From Citrus sinensis (taxonomy: Eukaryota > Streptophyta > Magnoliopsida > Sapindales > Rutaceae), in the NCBI RefSeq assembly GCF_022201045.2, contig NC_068558.1:46713001-46777000 (forward strand): 64,000 nucleotides of DNA, given 5' to 3'. Positions 50,663 through 61,924 of this stretch are shown piece by piece. A program made the translations under genes and the position numbers. The notes beneath the pieces were generated by a model. That model ran no database searches. It was not told the origin of the DNA and saw nothing but the letters and a program-made list of their open reading frames with translations. Numbering within the stretch: the stretch's first letter is position 1; the number at the start of each line of letters is the position of its first letter.

Positions 50663-53600
50663 GTAAATTGAACAAAAAAGAAACCCATGTTATGTAAATT
50701 GGAGAGTGGTTTGTAAGGTTGTGGGAATCAAATTAGACTTTGCGATTTGTTTAATGTTTTTTTTTTTATATATCATTAATTAATGGGAATTCCATGACTT
50801 AAGGTTTTGTTTCATTTGAAGGTAAAGGGTTTTGATAGATGAGGTCTCGGGCGCATCCATCAAATAATATTATATAATTTTGTGGGGGTTAGACTTTGGT
50901 TGGAGATGCCCACTTCACCCACTTTATTTTGTTAAAGAAATATCATTATTCTGTTGAAGATCTTAGTGTTATTTTAATTTCTCTTCTCTTGCACACAAAT
51001 CTTGAAAAATAAATAAATGTTAATGGGTAATTAATTAGTTTAGAGAAATGGGAACAAAACTAATTTATTGGCGTTGAAAAAAAGAACAACTGTAGTGGTC
51101 ATCATCGTCAAATGGATTTGGTTAGTCAACAAAATCAATGCATGTTACTCCTGGATTGGCCTCACTCTGCATGTTAGGCATGTCTATGCCCATTCAAAGT
51201 AAAGAAAAAAACAAATAATAATAATGAAAAATAAAGACAAGTGTTAGGCATGACCCATTATCCATTCATCGTTATGTATGCGTCTAATCTATGACCATGT
51301 CATTCATGTAATCACATTTCTCAATCCATAACAGTTTGATGCATGCAACTTGTTCAAATTGATAATCATATTATGTATGACCGTACGGGTAATTGATACG
51401 AAAACACAAATTTTGGATATAAAAATAAATTATTAAAAGACAAAAAATTTTGCACGAAACTCATCTTTTCTCTCCGTCTTATTGCTCTCCTTCTGCAAAC
51501 AAAAAACCGGACGCCTCTCCACTTCATCAGGTACGACTCTCGCCTGTAGCCTGGTGGAGTTTTTTTCTTTTTTATAGTTTTCCCGATACTTATTTCTCCA
51601 GCCACTTTACAAAGGAGTTAGTTTCCACGTAGATTAAGTTTATTGCAGGTTTATTTTTATTTATTTATTTATTATGATTATTATTATTTTTTAACCTAAA
51701 TCTATGTCTGTGGTGATTTTATATTAAATCAATCAAAAGAGCCTACTAGGATGATAGTGGGTGATGCAAAAGAGTAGAAAAGTTATCTTTGGCAATGTTC
51801 AAGTTTAGTGCGTGCAAAATATTAGTTCTTAAATTATAAACAAATTTATAATAAATTAAGTTATAAACATATTTTTTTCCTCCTTCTTCATTAGAATGAA
51901 TTAAAATGGTCAGTATACGATGAGGAAAGATATTACTCGATTTATTAGTTGCCAGTGATAGAAGGTATCCTTAATAAAAGTATATAAGATTTATAATAAA
52001 TTAAATTATAAACAAAATTTTTCCTCCTTCTTCATTAGAATGAATTGAAATGGTTTGTTCTAATTAACTATTATAATGGTGTGTACATGAATCAATCTTA
52101 TATGGGTTATGAATTTGCTATCATATATTTGTAATTTTGTATTGTTGTAGACTTGTATCACTAGTTTTACAATTTCTACTTGTTTATGAAAAAAAAACAT
52201 ATTTTTTCACTACGTGCATGTGTATTAATTCACATTATCTCTAAGTTCACGTGTCATTATATTATTTATTTTGAGAAATTTTGTGTAGACATATCAATAC
52301 TTGTAAGGTATATATGCATAATTTTAGTTTTTTTTTCTGTTTATTTTTTAAGACTTAAATCGAACCAAAATTTGATTTTTTTTTTTTAAATTGTAAAACA
52401 ATCTAGAACGTGTACCTGAAAAGAACCGGGCTGACCCGACTTGATTCCAATAAGTTGTCCACCTTAACTCGGGTAAAATGCCTAAAAAGCCCACGAAAAT
52501 TGTAATGAATTTAAACTGGGGCATGAAATTACTGCTCTCCTTTTCTCTTTTTTTCTTTTGCATTTCGATTTCTCATCAACCAGTACCGATTGATGAGAAA
52601 GAGACATGTGCTGTGACATGGGTTCTTTATTCTATTGTATTATCAAACCTTTTAAGTTCCATATATGGCAAATGGACATGTACCAGTGGGAGTTTTATGC
52701 AACACCCAATATGTTCATAATATGTTAGCATACATGACACATATTCTGTATATAGATGTTCATGTCTGAGCTAGATATGGTAGTTGTTTCATGCATGTCA
52801 ACCAATATATTATATGTGTATATATTTTTGTTAAATAATTAAATTTTCCCAACAATTTGAATGAAAATTGCAAGTTGCCGTATTAAGTCTCCAAACACCT
52901 GCTTTTTTTTTTTTTTTTTCCGTTATGTTTTTCTCCTGCCTTTTAAAAAATAACTCTTGAATTTTGGTTATTCTGCGGTGAGTTCAATCAATGGCTCATT
53001 TGTTATGTACAGCAAGGATGATCCAAATCATAGGAGGAGGGGCGAAAGAACTGCATAAATTGGTTAATAAAGCTGGCATTTTTATTATTATTACCAAAAG
53101 AAAATCCTAAAATTTTTGTGAAAGTAATGGGATTTGAGATTTTGAGGGGCTTCTCGAAATTCGAATGTATTTTTTTCCAGTCCCATATCTTTTGTTTATT
53201 GATTACAAATCTATCTTTTAGAGATAATTAGTGGACATATAATTTAAATTAAAAATTATAATAATAAACGTAGGTCAAAATTAAGAAGCTGTCCCCACTC
53301 AGTCATCCAATTTTAATTGATTAGCATGATGTTGTGCAGTACCAAATTTATTGACTCCAACAGCACCAACATACCACCAATCATTTGCAAGAAATTATTA
53401 TTATTATTATTATTTTGGAGAAAATGACCATGTAATTGTTTTTTTAAAAGGACCAAATTTTAAGGCTAAAAAGCTCGTAAGTATACTACTACTTACTAGT
53501 TACTACAACAACCGTCTAAAAACTTTTGAACTTAAAATAAAAAATTTCTTTTTCGCAGTTTTTATTTTTTTACCCTCCCAAACCATTTGAAAACCCCAAG

Positions 53601-54330
53601 AAAGAGACCCTCCTTGATGAACTCAACTTTGATTCTTCATCGTCATCACAAACCGAATCCCAATTTTTTTCCCCCCTCTTTTCAGTTTTAGTTATTAATT
53701 TCAACCAATACCCACATTTTCTCTTCTCTTCTCCTTTCTCAAAACACTCACTTAAGTCTCCATTCTCGCCACTCTTCTTGTTTTTCACTACATCTCTCTC
53801 TTCTGGGCTTTTTTTTTTCTTTTTGGGGTTAAATTTTTGGTGCTGTATTGATTTTTGAACTGTTGCTAATTTCCCCATGATTCAGTGTATAAATCAAATC
53901 AATCTGGGATTGTGTTTCTTTTTATTTTTAATATGGGTACTCGGTCAGATTCCACAAAAAATCTAAACAGTTATTTTTGTGCGCGTCTTTGTTTGTATCT
54001 GATGTGTTCCATTCATTCACTCTCTTCTGCCGCTTTTTGTTAGATCTGTTCACTGCGGCTGCTCGATCTACTGCTTTATTCACGCTTAAACAGTTCTTCC
54101 AAGGTTAGATCATAGCATTTCACTGTTTATTTTTATTCGTTTATGGCTCTCAAAATTTAGGTTGATTTGATCAGCAATTGTCTGGTGGCCCGAGTCTTGT
54201 TTATTTTTGCCTTGTGGAGTATGAAAATTTGATGATGTGCAGCTGTCTGAGTGTTCATAAGGCGGTGGCGGTTGAGGGGTTTATTGGGTTTTTGGGATTT
54301 TATTTGAGTTGTTTTGTGCTGTATTTGTTT
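48974..54330. other. Intergenic region and POL-type PP2C promoter
   Basis: About 5.3 kb without a supportable gene. It includes an (AAT)n run at about 50631-50661 and a T-rich patch at 52898-52920. A CT-rich stretch at 53680-53820 probably belongs to the promoter or leader of the PP2C gene. An untranslated first exon with an intron (possible donor ccaag|gttaga near 54101) is plausible but unproven. Confidence 0.45.
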
Positions 54331-54375
54331 ATGGTGGAATGTCATAGGAACCCTCCATCTCAGAGGATTAGTTAA
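54331..54375 (+). other. Candidate uORF of the PP2C gene
   Basis: ATG at 54331 opens a 14-codon frame (starting MVECHRNPP) that closes with TAA 27 bases before the main start. If the leader includes this stretch, it could limit translation of the phosphatase. Confidence 0.4.
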
Positions 54376-54402
54376 TACGGGATTATTGTATAATTTTGAG
54401 AA

Positions 54403-57400
54403 ATGGGTAACGGCACTTCTCGTGTTGTGGGTTGTTTTGTACCGTTTAATGGAAAAAGTGGTGTTGATTTGGAGTTTTTAGAGCCTCTAGACGAGGGATT
54501 AGGCCATTCATTCTGTTATGTTCGGCCTTCGATTTTTGATTCTCCTGCCATTACCCCATCTAATTCTGAGAGGTTTACAGTTGATTCAAGCACCCTTGAT
54601 TCGGAAACTTTAAGTGGGTCATTTAGGCATGATTCCTTAGATGATCCCTCAGGCCTTCATAAACCCAAGAGTTTTCCTGAGACTACATTTAAGACTATCT
54701 CCGGGGCTTCGGTTAGTGCAAATGTATCTACAGCTAGGACTGGTAACCAGAGTGCATTGTTTGCGAGTGATGTACAGGAGCCTGCTGCTTCATTTGAGAG
54801 CACTGCCTCATTTGCTGCAATACCTTTGCAGCCAGTGCCTCGCGGTTCTGGACCTTTAAATGGGTTTATGTCAGGACCCCTTGAAAGAGGTTTTGCTTCT
54901 GGTCCTTTGGATAGGGGAGGTGGTTTTATGTCTGGGCCAATTGAGAGGGGAGTGATGTCAGGTCCTCTTGATGCTAGTGACAAATCCAACTTTTCTGCAC
55001 CGCTTGCCCGAGGCCGTAGAAGACCTCGCTTGCACCGTCTAATGAGAAGTGTGAGTGGACCAATGAGAAACACCCTTTCTCGTACCTTCTCAAAACATAC
55101 CATGGGATCTGGTTGGATGGAACGGTTTTTCTTGCATCCTGTTACTAGATTAGCATGGCAAGTAAAGGAGGCAAAGTATCGATCTGAAGCCCAAAGAAAC
55201 TGTCTTGAAGGGGGGCCATCAGAAGGTGAATATGGGAACAGTTGCAACTTGCAATGGGCTCATGGAAAGGCTGGTGAAGATAGGGTTCATGTTGTCCTCT
55301 CTGAGGAACAAGGATGGTTGTTTATTGGGATATATGATGGATTTAGTGGGCCAGATGCTCCAGATTTCCTGATGAGTCATCTTTATAGAGCAATAGACAA
55401 GGAATTGGAAGGTCTTCTTTGGGATTACGAAGATAAGTCTCCAACTGATCATCCAGAACTGGGACATCCTAAATGTCAAAATGCTGGGATTAGTGTAGAG
55501 GGCACCAAGGTGGACCAACCGGAGTTGTGCTTAAATAAAGTGAGTTATTGTAATCTAAAGGAGTCGTGTAATAGTTCCGGAATGTCAAGGGAACAATCAT
55601 TTACCTGTGAAATAGTTGAGGAAAGTGGTGAAGTTACTGGTTGTACTCGAAATGGAAACATAACAGGTCGAGGCAGAAAAAGCATGCGGCTTTATGAACT
55701 GCTTCAGATAGAATCATGGGATGGACAAGGTTCCACGCTGATCTCTGACATTGGGCCTGAAAGGAAGGGGTCATCAGATTGTCAGGCATGTCAAGATACT
55801 GTGGGTTCCAGTGAAAACCTTAAAGGAGACAACTCTGTCCATCGGGGTGAAGATCCTACTACATCAGGTGGAGATGGAAGGGTTGGGCTTGAATCTAATC
55901 AAGATTCAATGGATTCTCTTTCTGTTTCAGTGCAAAGGCAGGGCACGAGAAAGTCTCTCATCAGTTCAAAGATTAGAAAAATGTACCGGAAGCAAAAGTC
56001 CTTGCGTAAGAAGCTTTTCCCTTGGAGTTATGATTGGCACAGAGAAGAGCCTTGTATTGATGAGAGAATGGTAGAATCCTCGGGACCTATTAGGAAATGC
56101 AAATCTGGAATTATTGATCATGATGCTGTCTTAAGAGCAATGGCGCAAGCTCTTGAAAGTACTGAAGAGGCTTACATGGAAATGGTGGAAAAGGCACTGG
56201 ACACAAATCCAGAGCTTGCTTTAATGGGATCATGTGTTCTTGTGATGTTAATGAAGGATCAAGATGTGTATGTCATGAATCTTGGGGATAGTCGTGCGAT
56301 ATTGGCACAAGAAAGGCCGAATGATCGTCACCCTAATCCAAGTTTTTTGAAGGATGATTCAAGGCACAAGAACAGATCAAGAGAGTCATTAGTACGGATG
56401 GAGCTGGACAGAATATCAGAGGAGTCTCCTATGCATAACCAAAACTGTCAGGTTAACATGATGAACAAGAACAGAGACATTTCCATTTGCAGGTTAAAGA
56501 TGAGAGCAGTCCAGCTTTCAACTGATCACAGCACAAGTGTCGAAGAGGTTTGTTTCCACTCAACTGAGAGGTCCTCTACTCTCATCATTTCACAACCTTT
56601 CTTTGGAGACTTTTATTATCTTATATTTTATTAAATTGTTTCATCAGTTCGCTTTTTAATATAAATTTTAGGTCTATCTACTTTTTGATTCATGTGCATC
56701 AGGGTTTTTCCTTTTTGCACTTGATTTTACAAGCGACAATGACATCATAAATGAGTTTATCCATCTATGAGATCCACCTCTATGCTAGTTATGCTTTCAT
56801 GGGATTTTCATAAACTAAAATTAAAAATTATTAAATGTTACACACGTTAATAAAAGTGCGTAAATAGGAACATGAAATTATATAACAATTTTGTTTGCAA
56901 ATATGTCGTGATTTATGGTTGATCTTGCACCTCGTGTTTTCTATACAGGAAATTATCAGAATTAAGGCGGAACATCCTGATGACAGCCAAGCCGTTTTTA
57001 ATGATCGAGTTAAAGGTCAATTAAAAGTCACAAGAGCATTTGGTGCTGGGTTCTTGAAGAAGGTTGGTTGGTGATGCAACTTTGATCTTTTCTTTCCTTT
57101 TTTTCTTCAAGGCACTTGAACCGTCCGTACTTTTCTATTATGGCTAGCAGAAATGGTATTTCGTAACATATATACATGCACGTACCTCTGTGCAAAGTGA
57201 TTGTCCCCACGCCTTTATGGTGGGAATTAATTTTTGTTTTTACATTTTTTTCCCCAAAATTGTTGTGAGGAAATGTTTTTTGGAATAGCTATGACTACTG
57301 GAGAGAGTGAGAGAGGAAACCCAGTTTGTTTTGCTTATTTTTTCGTGAGACCTAGTTGGGTTTATAAATGTTAGATTTTACTTGCAATTTGAAAACCCTC

Positions 57401-58922
57401 CTGGGCTGTACTTGTGAATCTAAGATCTTTAAATAAATGGAGTTGGGTGCATTACTGATCGTGCAAAGTGCATTTGAACTTGTCAGCTTTGCTAGCTGAA
57501 GTACTCTCAACTATTTGGTACTTCATGTGGTTTGTTGTGAATTTGACACTGAATTCTGTTTTAGAAAGCGGGTTACATGATAGCAGTATTTTTCCTTGAA
57601 TAGAATTTGAAATATCTCTTATTACCACCAATGGTGTCTTTGCTCATATTGTCTGGATAATTAGAATATTTGGGCTTCATTATGGGGGCATTTGGGAGTT
57701 GAAAAAAAAATCCAGATTAACCATTTTCTGATACTGGTGTGGGGATATAGTTGATGCCTGGATTTTGGAGGTTAAGAATGGCATGAGGGGCAAGGCCGGT
57801 TTGAGGGGATCGTTACCACTTTATGTGTGTACACCCTTGGACAATGCCTGGTTTTACCTTTGGTCAGTGAAATTATGGAGATGATATTCAGCAATTCAGA
57901 AGATACTGATCCATAAGTTGGCTGTAGTGTGTAAATGAGTGTTCACATGTAGGAATTTGATGAAAAAATATGTGTGGGTAAAGAGGAGTAGTGTTTTTGA
58001 GGACAGTAGGATGTGAAGTCGATTGATTTTAGTGTTTTTATGTTCACTTTTAACAAAGACTACTTTTACTTGTAAAGTGCTATAAGTTTGAGATAGATTC
58101 ACAACTAAGTTGGAGAGTGAATGAATTAGTAATGTCAGACAAAAGTGGTGAGCATTGAGCGTTCTTACGGCAATATTTTGTCATATGTGATTAATACTTG
58201 AGTAAGCCTTTTGTATGCTTGAACGTCCATAAATTTTGTTGCTATTATGTATTAGGACCAGATGTTCTGTAGTAATTCACAACCACCTTGGTTATTTTGT
58301 GGGTTTAGTTGATAGTTCATTTAGAAAGCCGTATGCTGGCCAAAAGCATATGTAAATGCAAGAACACGTCTGCTTCATTTGTTAGTTTTGTGTTATTGCA
58401 TTGATGTAAAGTTGTTAATTCACGTTGTTGGTTGCAGCCAACTTGTAATGAAGCCCTGTTAGAGATGTTTCGGGTAGACTATGTAGGAAATGCTCCTTAT
58501 GTCAGCTGCATCCCTTCCATTGTTCATCACCGCCTTTCCTCAAGTGACCGATTCTTGGTGCTATCTTCAGATGGGCTTTACCAGTACTTCAGCAATGAGG
58601 AAGTAGTTGCCCATGTCACATGGTTCATGGAAAATGTCCCAGAAGGCGATCCTGCACAGTACCTGATTGCGGAGCTTCTATTCCGTGCAGCCAAAAAGAA
58701 TGGTTAGTTGATTAGTCTTTTAACAGTCTAGGTATATTTTCTTTGAAAACTGTTTCTCCAATGGCTTGTGCACGTTTTGAACAGTCTTTTCTTGTTATTG
58801 TTGCAGGTATGGATTTTCATGAATTGCTTGACATTCCTCATGGAGATAGGCGTAAATATCATGATGATGTTTCTGTTATGGTGGTATCATTAGAGGGAAG
58901 GATTTGGAGATCATCGGGATAA
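54403..58922 (+). CDS. POL: POLTERGEIST-type protein phosphatase 2C
   Basis: Exons 54403-56547, 56949-57062, 58438-58702 and 58807-58922 join to 879 residues, close to the POL/PLL1 size. The N-terminus [11 protein letters not shown] has Gly2 for myristoylation and Cys11 for palmitoylation, fitting plasma-membrane attachment known for POL and PLL1. Residues of about 148-192 hold repeated SGPL-D/E-RG motifs. The PP2C domain starts near residue 240 and includes [14 protein letters not shown] (about 308-321), [10 protein letters not shown] (about 622-631), [10 protein letters not shown] (about 706-715), [29 protein letters not shown] and HDDVSVMVV, so the metal-binding aspartates are kept. A Ser-rich insert of roughly 230 residues interrupts the domain, as in other POL members. 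In Arabidopsis the family acts downstream of CLAVATA-type receptors in stem-cell and vascular signalling. Intron 3, before the catalytic 3' exons, is 1.4 kb. Confidence 0.95.
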
Positions 58923-61022
58923 CGATTTTGTTCACATATGCATAATTGCCTCAACCATGTAAACATTTCAAGCAAGGGGTACATCAATGCATTTTGGAAA
59001 TGAGAATTTCATTCTTGACAATTGACATTCATTTTTTCGTTTCCCCCTTAATTTTACACAGAATTTTGCTTTCCCTTCCTTACCATCTTTTTCCATTTCA
59101 GATGCGGTTTTTATATTGAGAGATTTAATTCTTCTTGCAGATAGAAGGCTGCTCGCCTCTCACTGTTGCAACTTGCAACTGAGGTTTTCATTGTCCCTAT
59201 ATTTTTTTTACGTGATTTAATATCTCGATCTTGTCTTGTCTCTGTGTGTGTGTGTTTCTTTTTTTTTGTTTTGTTTTGGGGCTCCTTCAACTTGGGTGGT
59301 GAATTCCTAATCCTATGATTCTTTGTGGTCTAGTTTCGGTGAGGAATCAGAAATCAGACATTTCGCAACAGGATTATATCATGTGATTGCTACTGAACAA
59401 GTTCTGTTTTTCTTATTATTAAGCACAAAAATGAGCACTCACGAACATGTTATACGCACGCCTGAATCCCTGATCTTTTCTCTGGATTTTGTACCTGTAT
59501 AAAAGTAGGCCGATTACGACAACGATATGTAAACAAATCGCTAGATTAATGCCCACCGAAATTAATAATGTACTATATTTTTTATTTTTTATTTTAATTG
59601 TATACGCATAATTCAGGAAAGAATGAGTATTTGAATTTTCACTTTTTTGAATCATTGGAAGTTCATCTGTTTATGTTTGAAATGATAAGTGTATCCATTG
59701 GGAGATTCTTGTTCTTTAATTTGAATAAAAAGTTGGAAAGAAGAAAGAATGACGAGCTGTAGCCGTGTATCTGGGAAGAGCAAATAATTGGGCTTGTCAC
59801 TTTCTCTCTCGTTTTCCATGCAGGGATTTAACGTAACGATGGTGCCAAGCATTCTGTTCCTTCTCGAGTTTGTATGTCCAGAAGAAATTGACCGGACGAC
59901 GTAAAGATAAGAGAATACAAGAACAAAAAATAATGCATATTGCGAGAAACTCGAAAGTGATGAATTATCATAAAAAAATTTTGCCCTTTACCGTACGGCT
60001 TTCCATTAGTTACCAGATTTTGACGGGTAAAAGAATAATGATAATAATAAAATTTCTAAGTCGAGTTTACCAACAAACTGGTCTGCCCTTCAATCAACCA
60101 GAGTGCAGAGGTTGGTGATAAACCAAAATCTTTGTCATGGTAATTAAACTTAAAAACTTGTTTATGATGCAAAAGTGGATAATCATTAAGCACGAATCAC
60201 AACAACACAACCAACAACAAAGCGAGAGCAAAAGTAAAACTAAAGAAGACCAGGCTGGCTAGCGGCAGCAGCGGCGTCCCATTCCAAGGGCCCATGTTGG
60301 TGGGCAATCCTAATCCATTTCAAATCGCGAGCGTGCCTTTTGACTCTTTTAACGGGACAATGCATTACAAACTTCCAATTTCCTGTCTCTCATTTTCGCA
60401 TCTCATTCTCACCAAACCTTGAACGCACACCAACACCAACTGACTCTGAATTTCTGATTTCAAGTTTTCTTTTAGTTGTCGTTACAATATCTCTTAATCT
60501 CCACATTCTATATTTTTCCTTTACTGTTGGTGGAAGAATTTTAGAATATATCAAAGGTAATACAACAGATATATACATATATGTTTTTGTATATGTAATT
60601 AAATTTAATATAATCATCACTTGTACGATAATTTTTTAAAATAAATATAAGTATGTTCTAACTTTATTTACTTATAACATCACTTACCTATGGTATGTTT
60701 GATATAATATCTCTAATAAATTCTAGAGTTTCTCTACTGTCATGAGTTAGTCACACAATAAATATTAATTATACTTTCTCTCTCTCTTTTTAAGAAATAA
60801 AAGTAACCTATGAAAATTTAATACGTGTTGTGAGACTGATTAAGATTGGTTTTATGTAAGACAAATTGATTGCTTTGTTTTTAAGTTGAAGTTCACTTCA
60901 TGCCATCCCTTGGTTATCGATCACATCACTCAATCTCTCTATGCGCCGAGCATTATTACCCTTCTCCTTCAGCATCAAATTAATTAAACCTGCAGAATAT
61001 AGTTCTATGCCATTTCTTTCTC
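58923..61022. other. Intergenic DNA between PP2C and germin-like genes
   Basis: The PP2C 3' flank and the germin-like promoter. No gene is visible; short frames at 59419-60639 lack domains. Confidence 0.5.
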
Positions 61023-61024
61023 TC

Positions 61025-61032
61025 TATATATA
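61025..61032 (+). promoter_or_regulatory. TATA box of the germin-like gene
   Basis: TATATATA after a TC-rich run lies 39 bases before the start codon. If it is the working TATA box, the leader would be only about 10-15 bases long, as germin-like genes with compact promoters sometimes show. Confidence 0.5.
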
Positions 61033-61070
61033 CATTCTTCAGCTGTAATTTGTTTTCATTTCAAAACATT

Positions 61071-61214
61071 ATGGCTATCAATCTTTTCAGCACATACTTG
61101 CTTATTTTCAGCATCATAGCTGGAGTCCTTGCAGTCGATCCTGACACGCTCCAGGATGTTTGTGTGGCCGACACCTCTTCAGGTAATTCTAATATCTATA
61201 TAATAATGATGATG

Positions 61215-61274
<60 letters not shown>

Positions 61275-61924
61275 TGGGCAAAATGAATCATTTTCTTTTA
61301 TACATATTTATATAATTAATGATTATTAGACACTGATATATTAATTGGTTTTGCTGTCAATTTAATTTCTTTACAGGAGTCAAGGTGAACGGCTTTGCAT
61401 GCAAAGATAGCGCAAATATTACAGCAGATGATTTCTTCTTTGCTGGCCTAGCCAAGCCAGGAGTAGTTAACAATTCAGTGGGATCGCTTGTAACGGCCGC
61501 CAATGTTGAAAAAATTCCAGGCCTCAACACACTAGGCGTGTCCCTGTCCCGCATCGACTACGAAGCCGGTGGCCTGAACCCACCTCACACTCACCCACGT
61601 GCCACCGAAATGATCTTTGTGCTCGAAGGTGAATTGGATGTAGGATTCATCAGCACCGCCGATAAATTGATCTCAAAAACTGTCAAGAAAGGCGAAATCT
61701 ATGTGTTCCCCAAAGCTTTGGTTCATTTTCAGAAGAATAATGGCGACAAGCCGGCTTCAGTTATTTCTGCTTTCAACAGTCAATTGCCTGGAACTCAATC
61801 CATTGCTGCCACTTTGTTTACTGCCACACCTCCCGTGCCGGACAATGTTTTGACAAAAGCTTTTCAAGTTGGAACCAAAGAGATTGAGAAAATTAAGTCC
61901 AAGCTTGCACCAAAGAAAACCTGA
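61071..61924 (+). CDS. GLP: Germin-like protein (cupin), secreted
   Basis: Exons 61071-61182 and 61377-61924 join to 219 residues, the usual length and the usual single intron. Residues 1 to about 22 are a signal peptide (ending GVLA before VDPD). The disulphide pair is Cys in LQDVCVAD and in NGFACKDS. Cupin metal ligands are His, His and Glu in PPHTHPRATE and the distal His in FPKALVHFQ, so manganese binding is expected. Germin-like proteins are apoplastic; some have superoxide dismutase or oxalate oxidase activity, which cannot be decided from sequence. The motifs DPDTLQDVCVAD and LNTLGVSLSRIDY resemble subfamily 2, to which, as I recall, Arabidopsis GLP10 belongs. The C-terminal tail is lysine-rich (KIKSKLAPKK), somewhat longer than in many members. 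Confidence 0.95.
61200..61273. repeat. (ATG)n(ATA)n microsatellite in the germin-like intron
   Basis: About 74 bp of ATG then ATA/TAA triplets fill nearly 40 percent of the 194-bp intron, starting about 17 bases after the donor. Confidence 0.95.

Noticed and set aside
54178-54375. 65-codon frame overlapping the PP2C leader
   Set aside because: It starts without an ATG; only the short ATG-initiated part from 54331 is kept as a candidate uORF.
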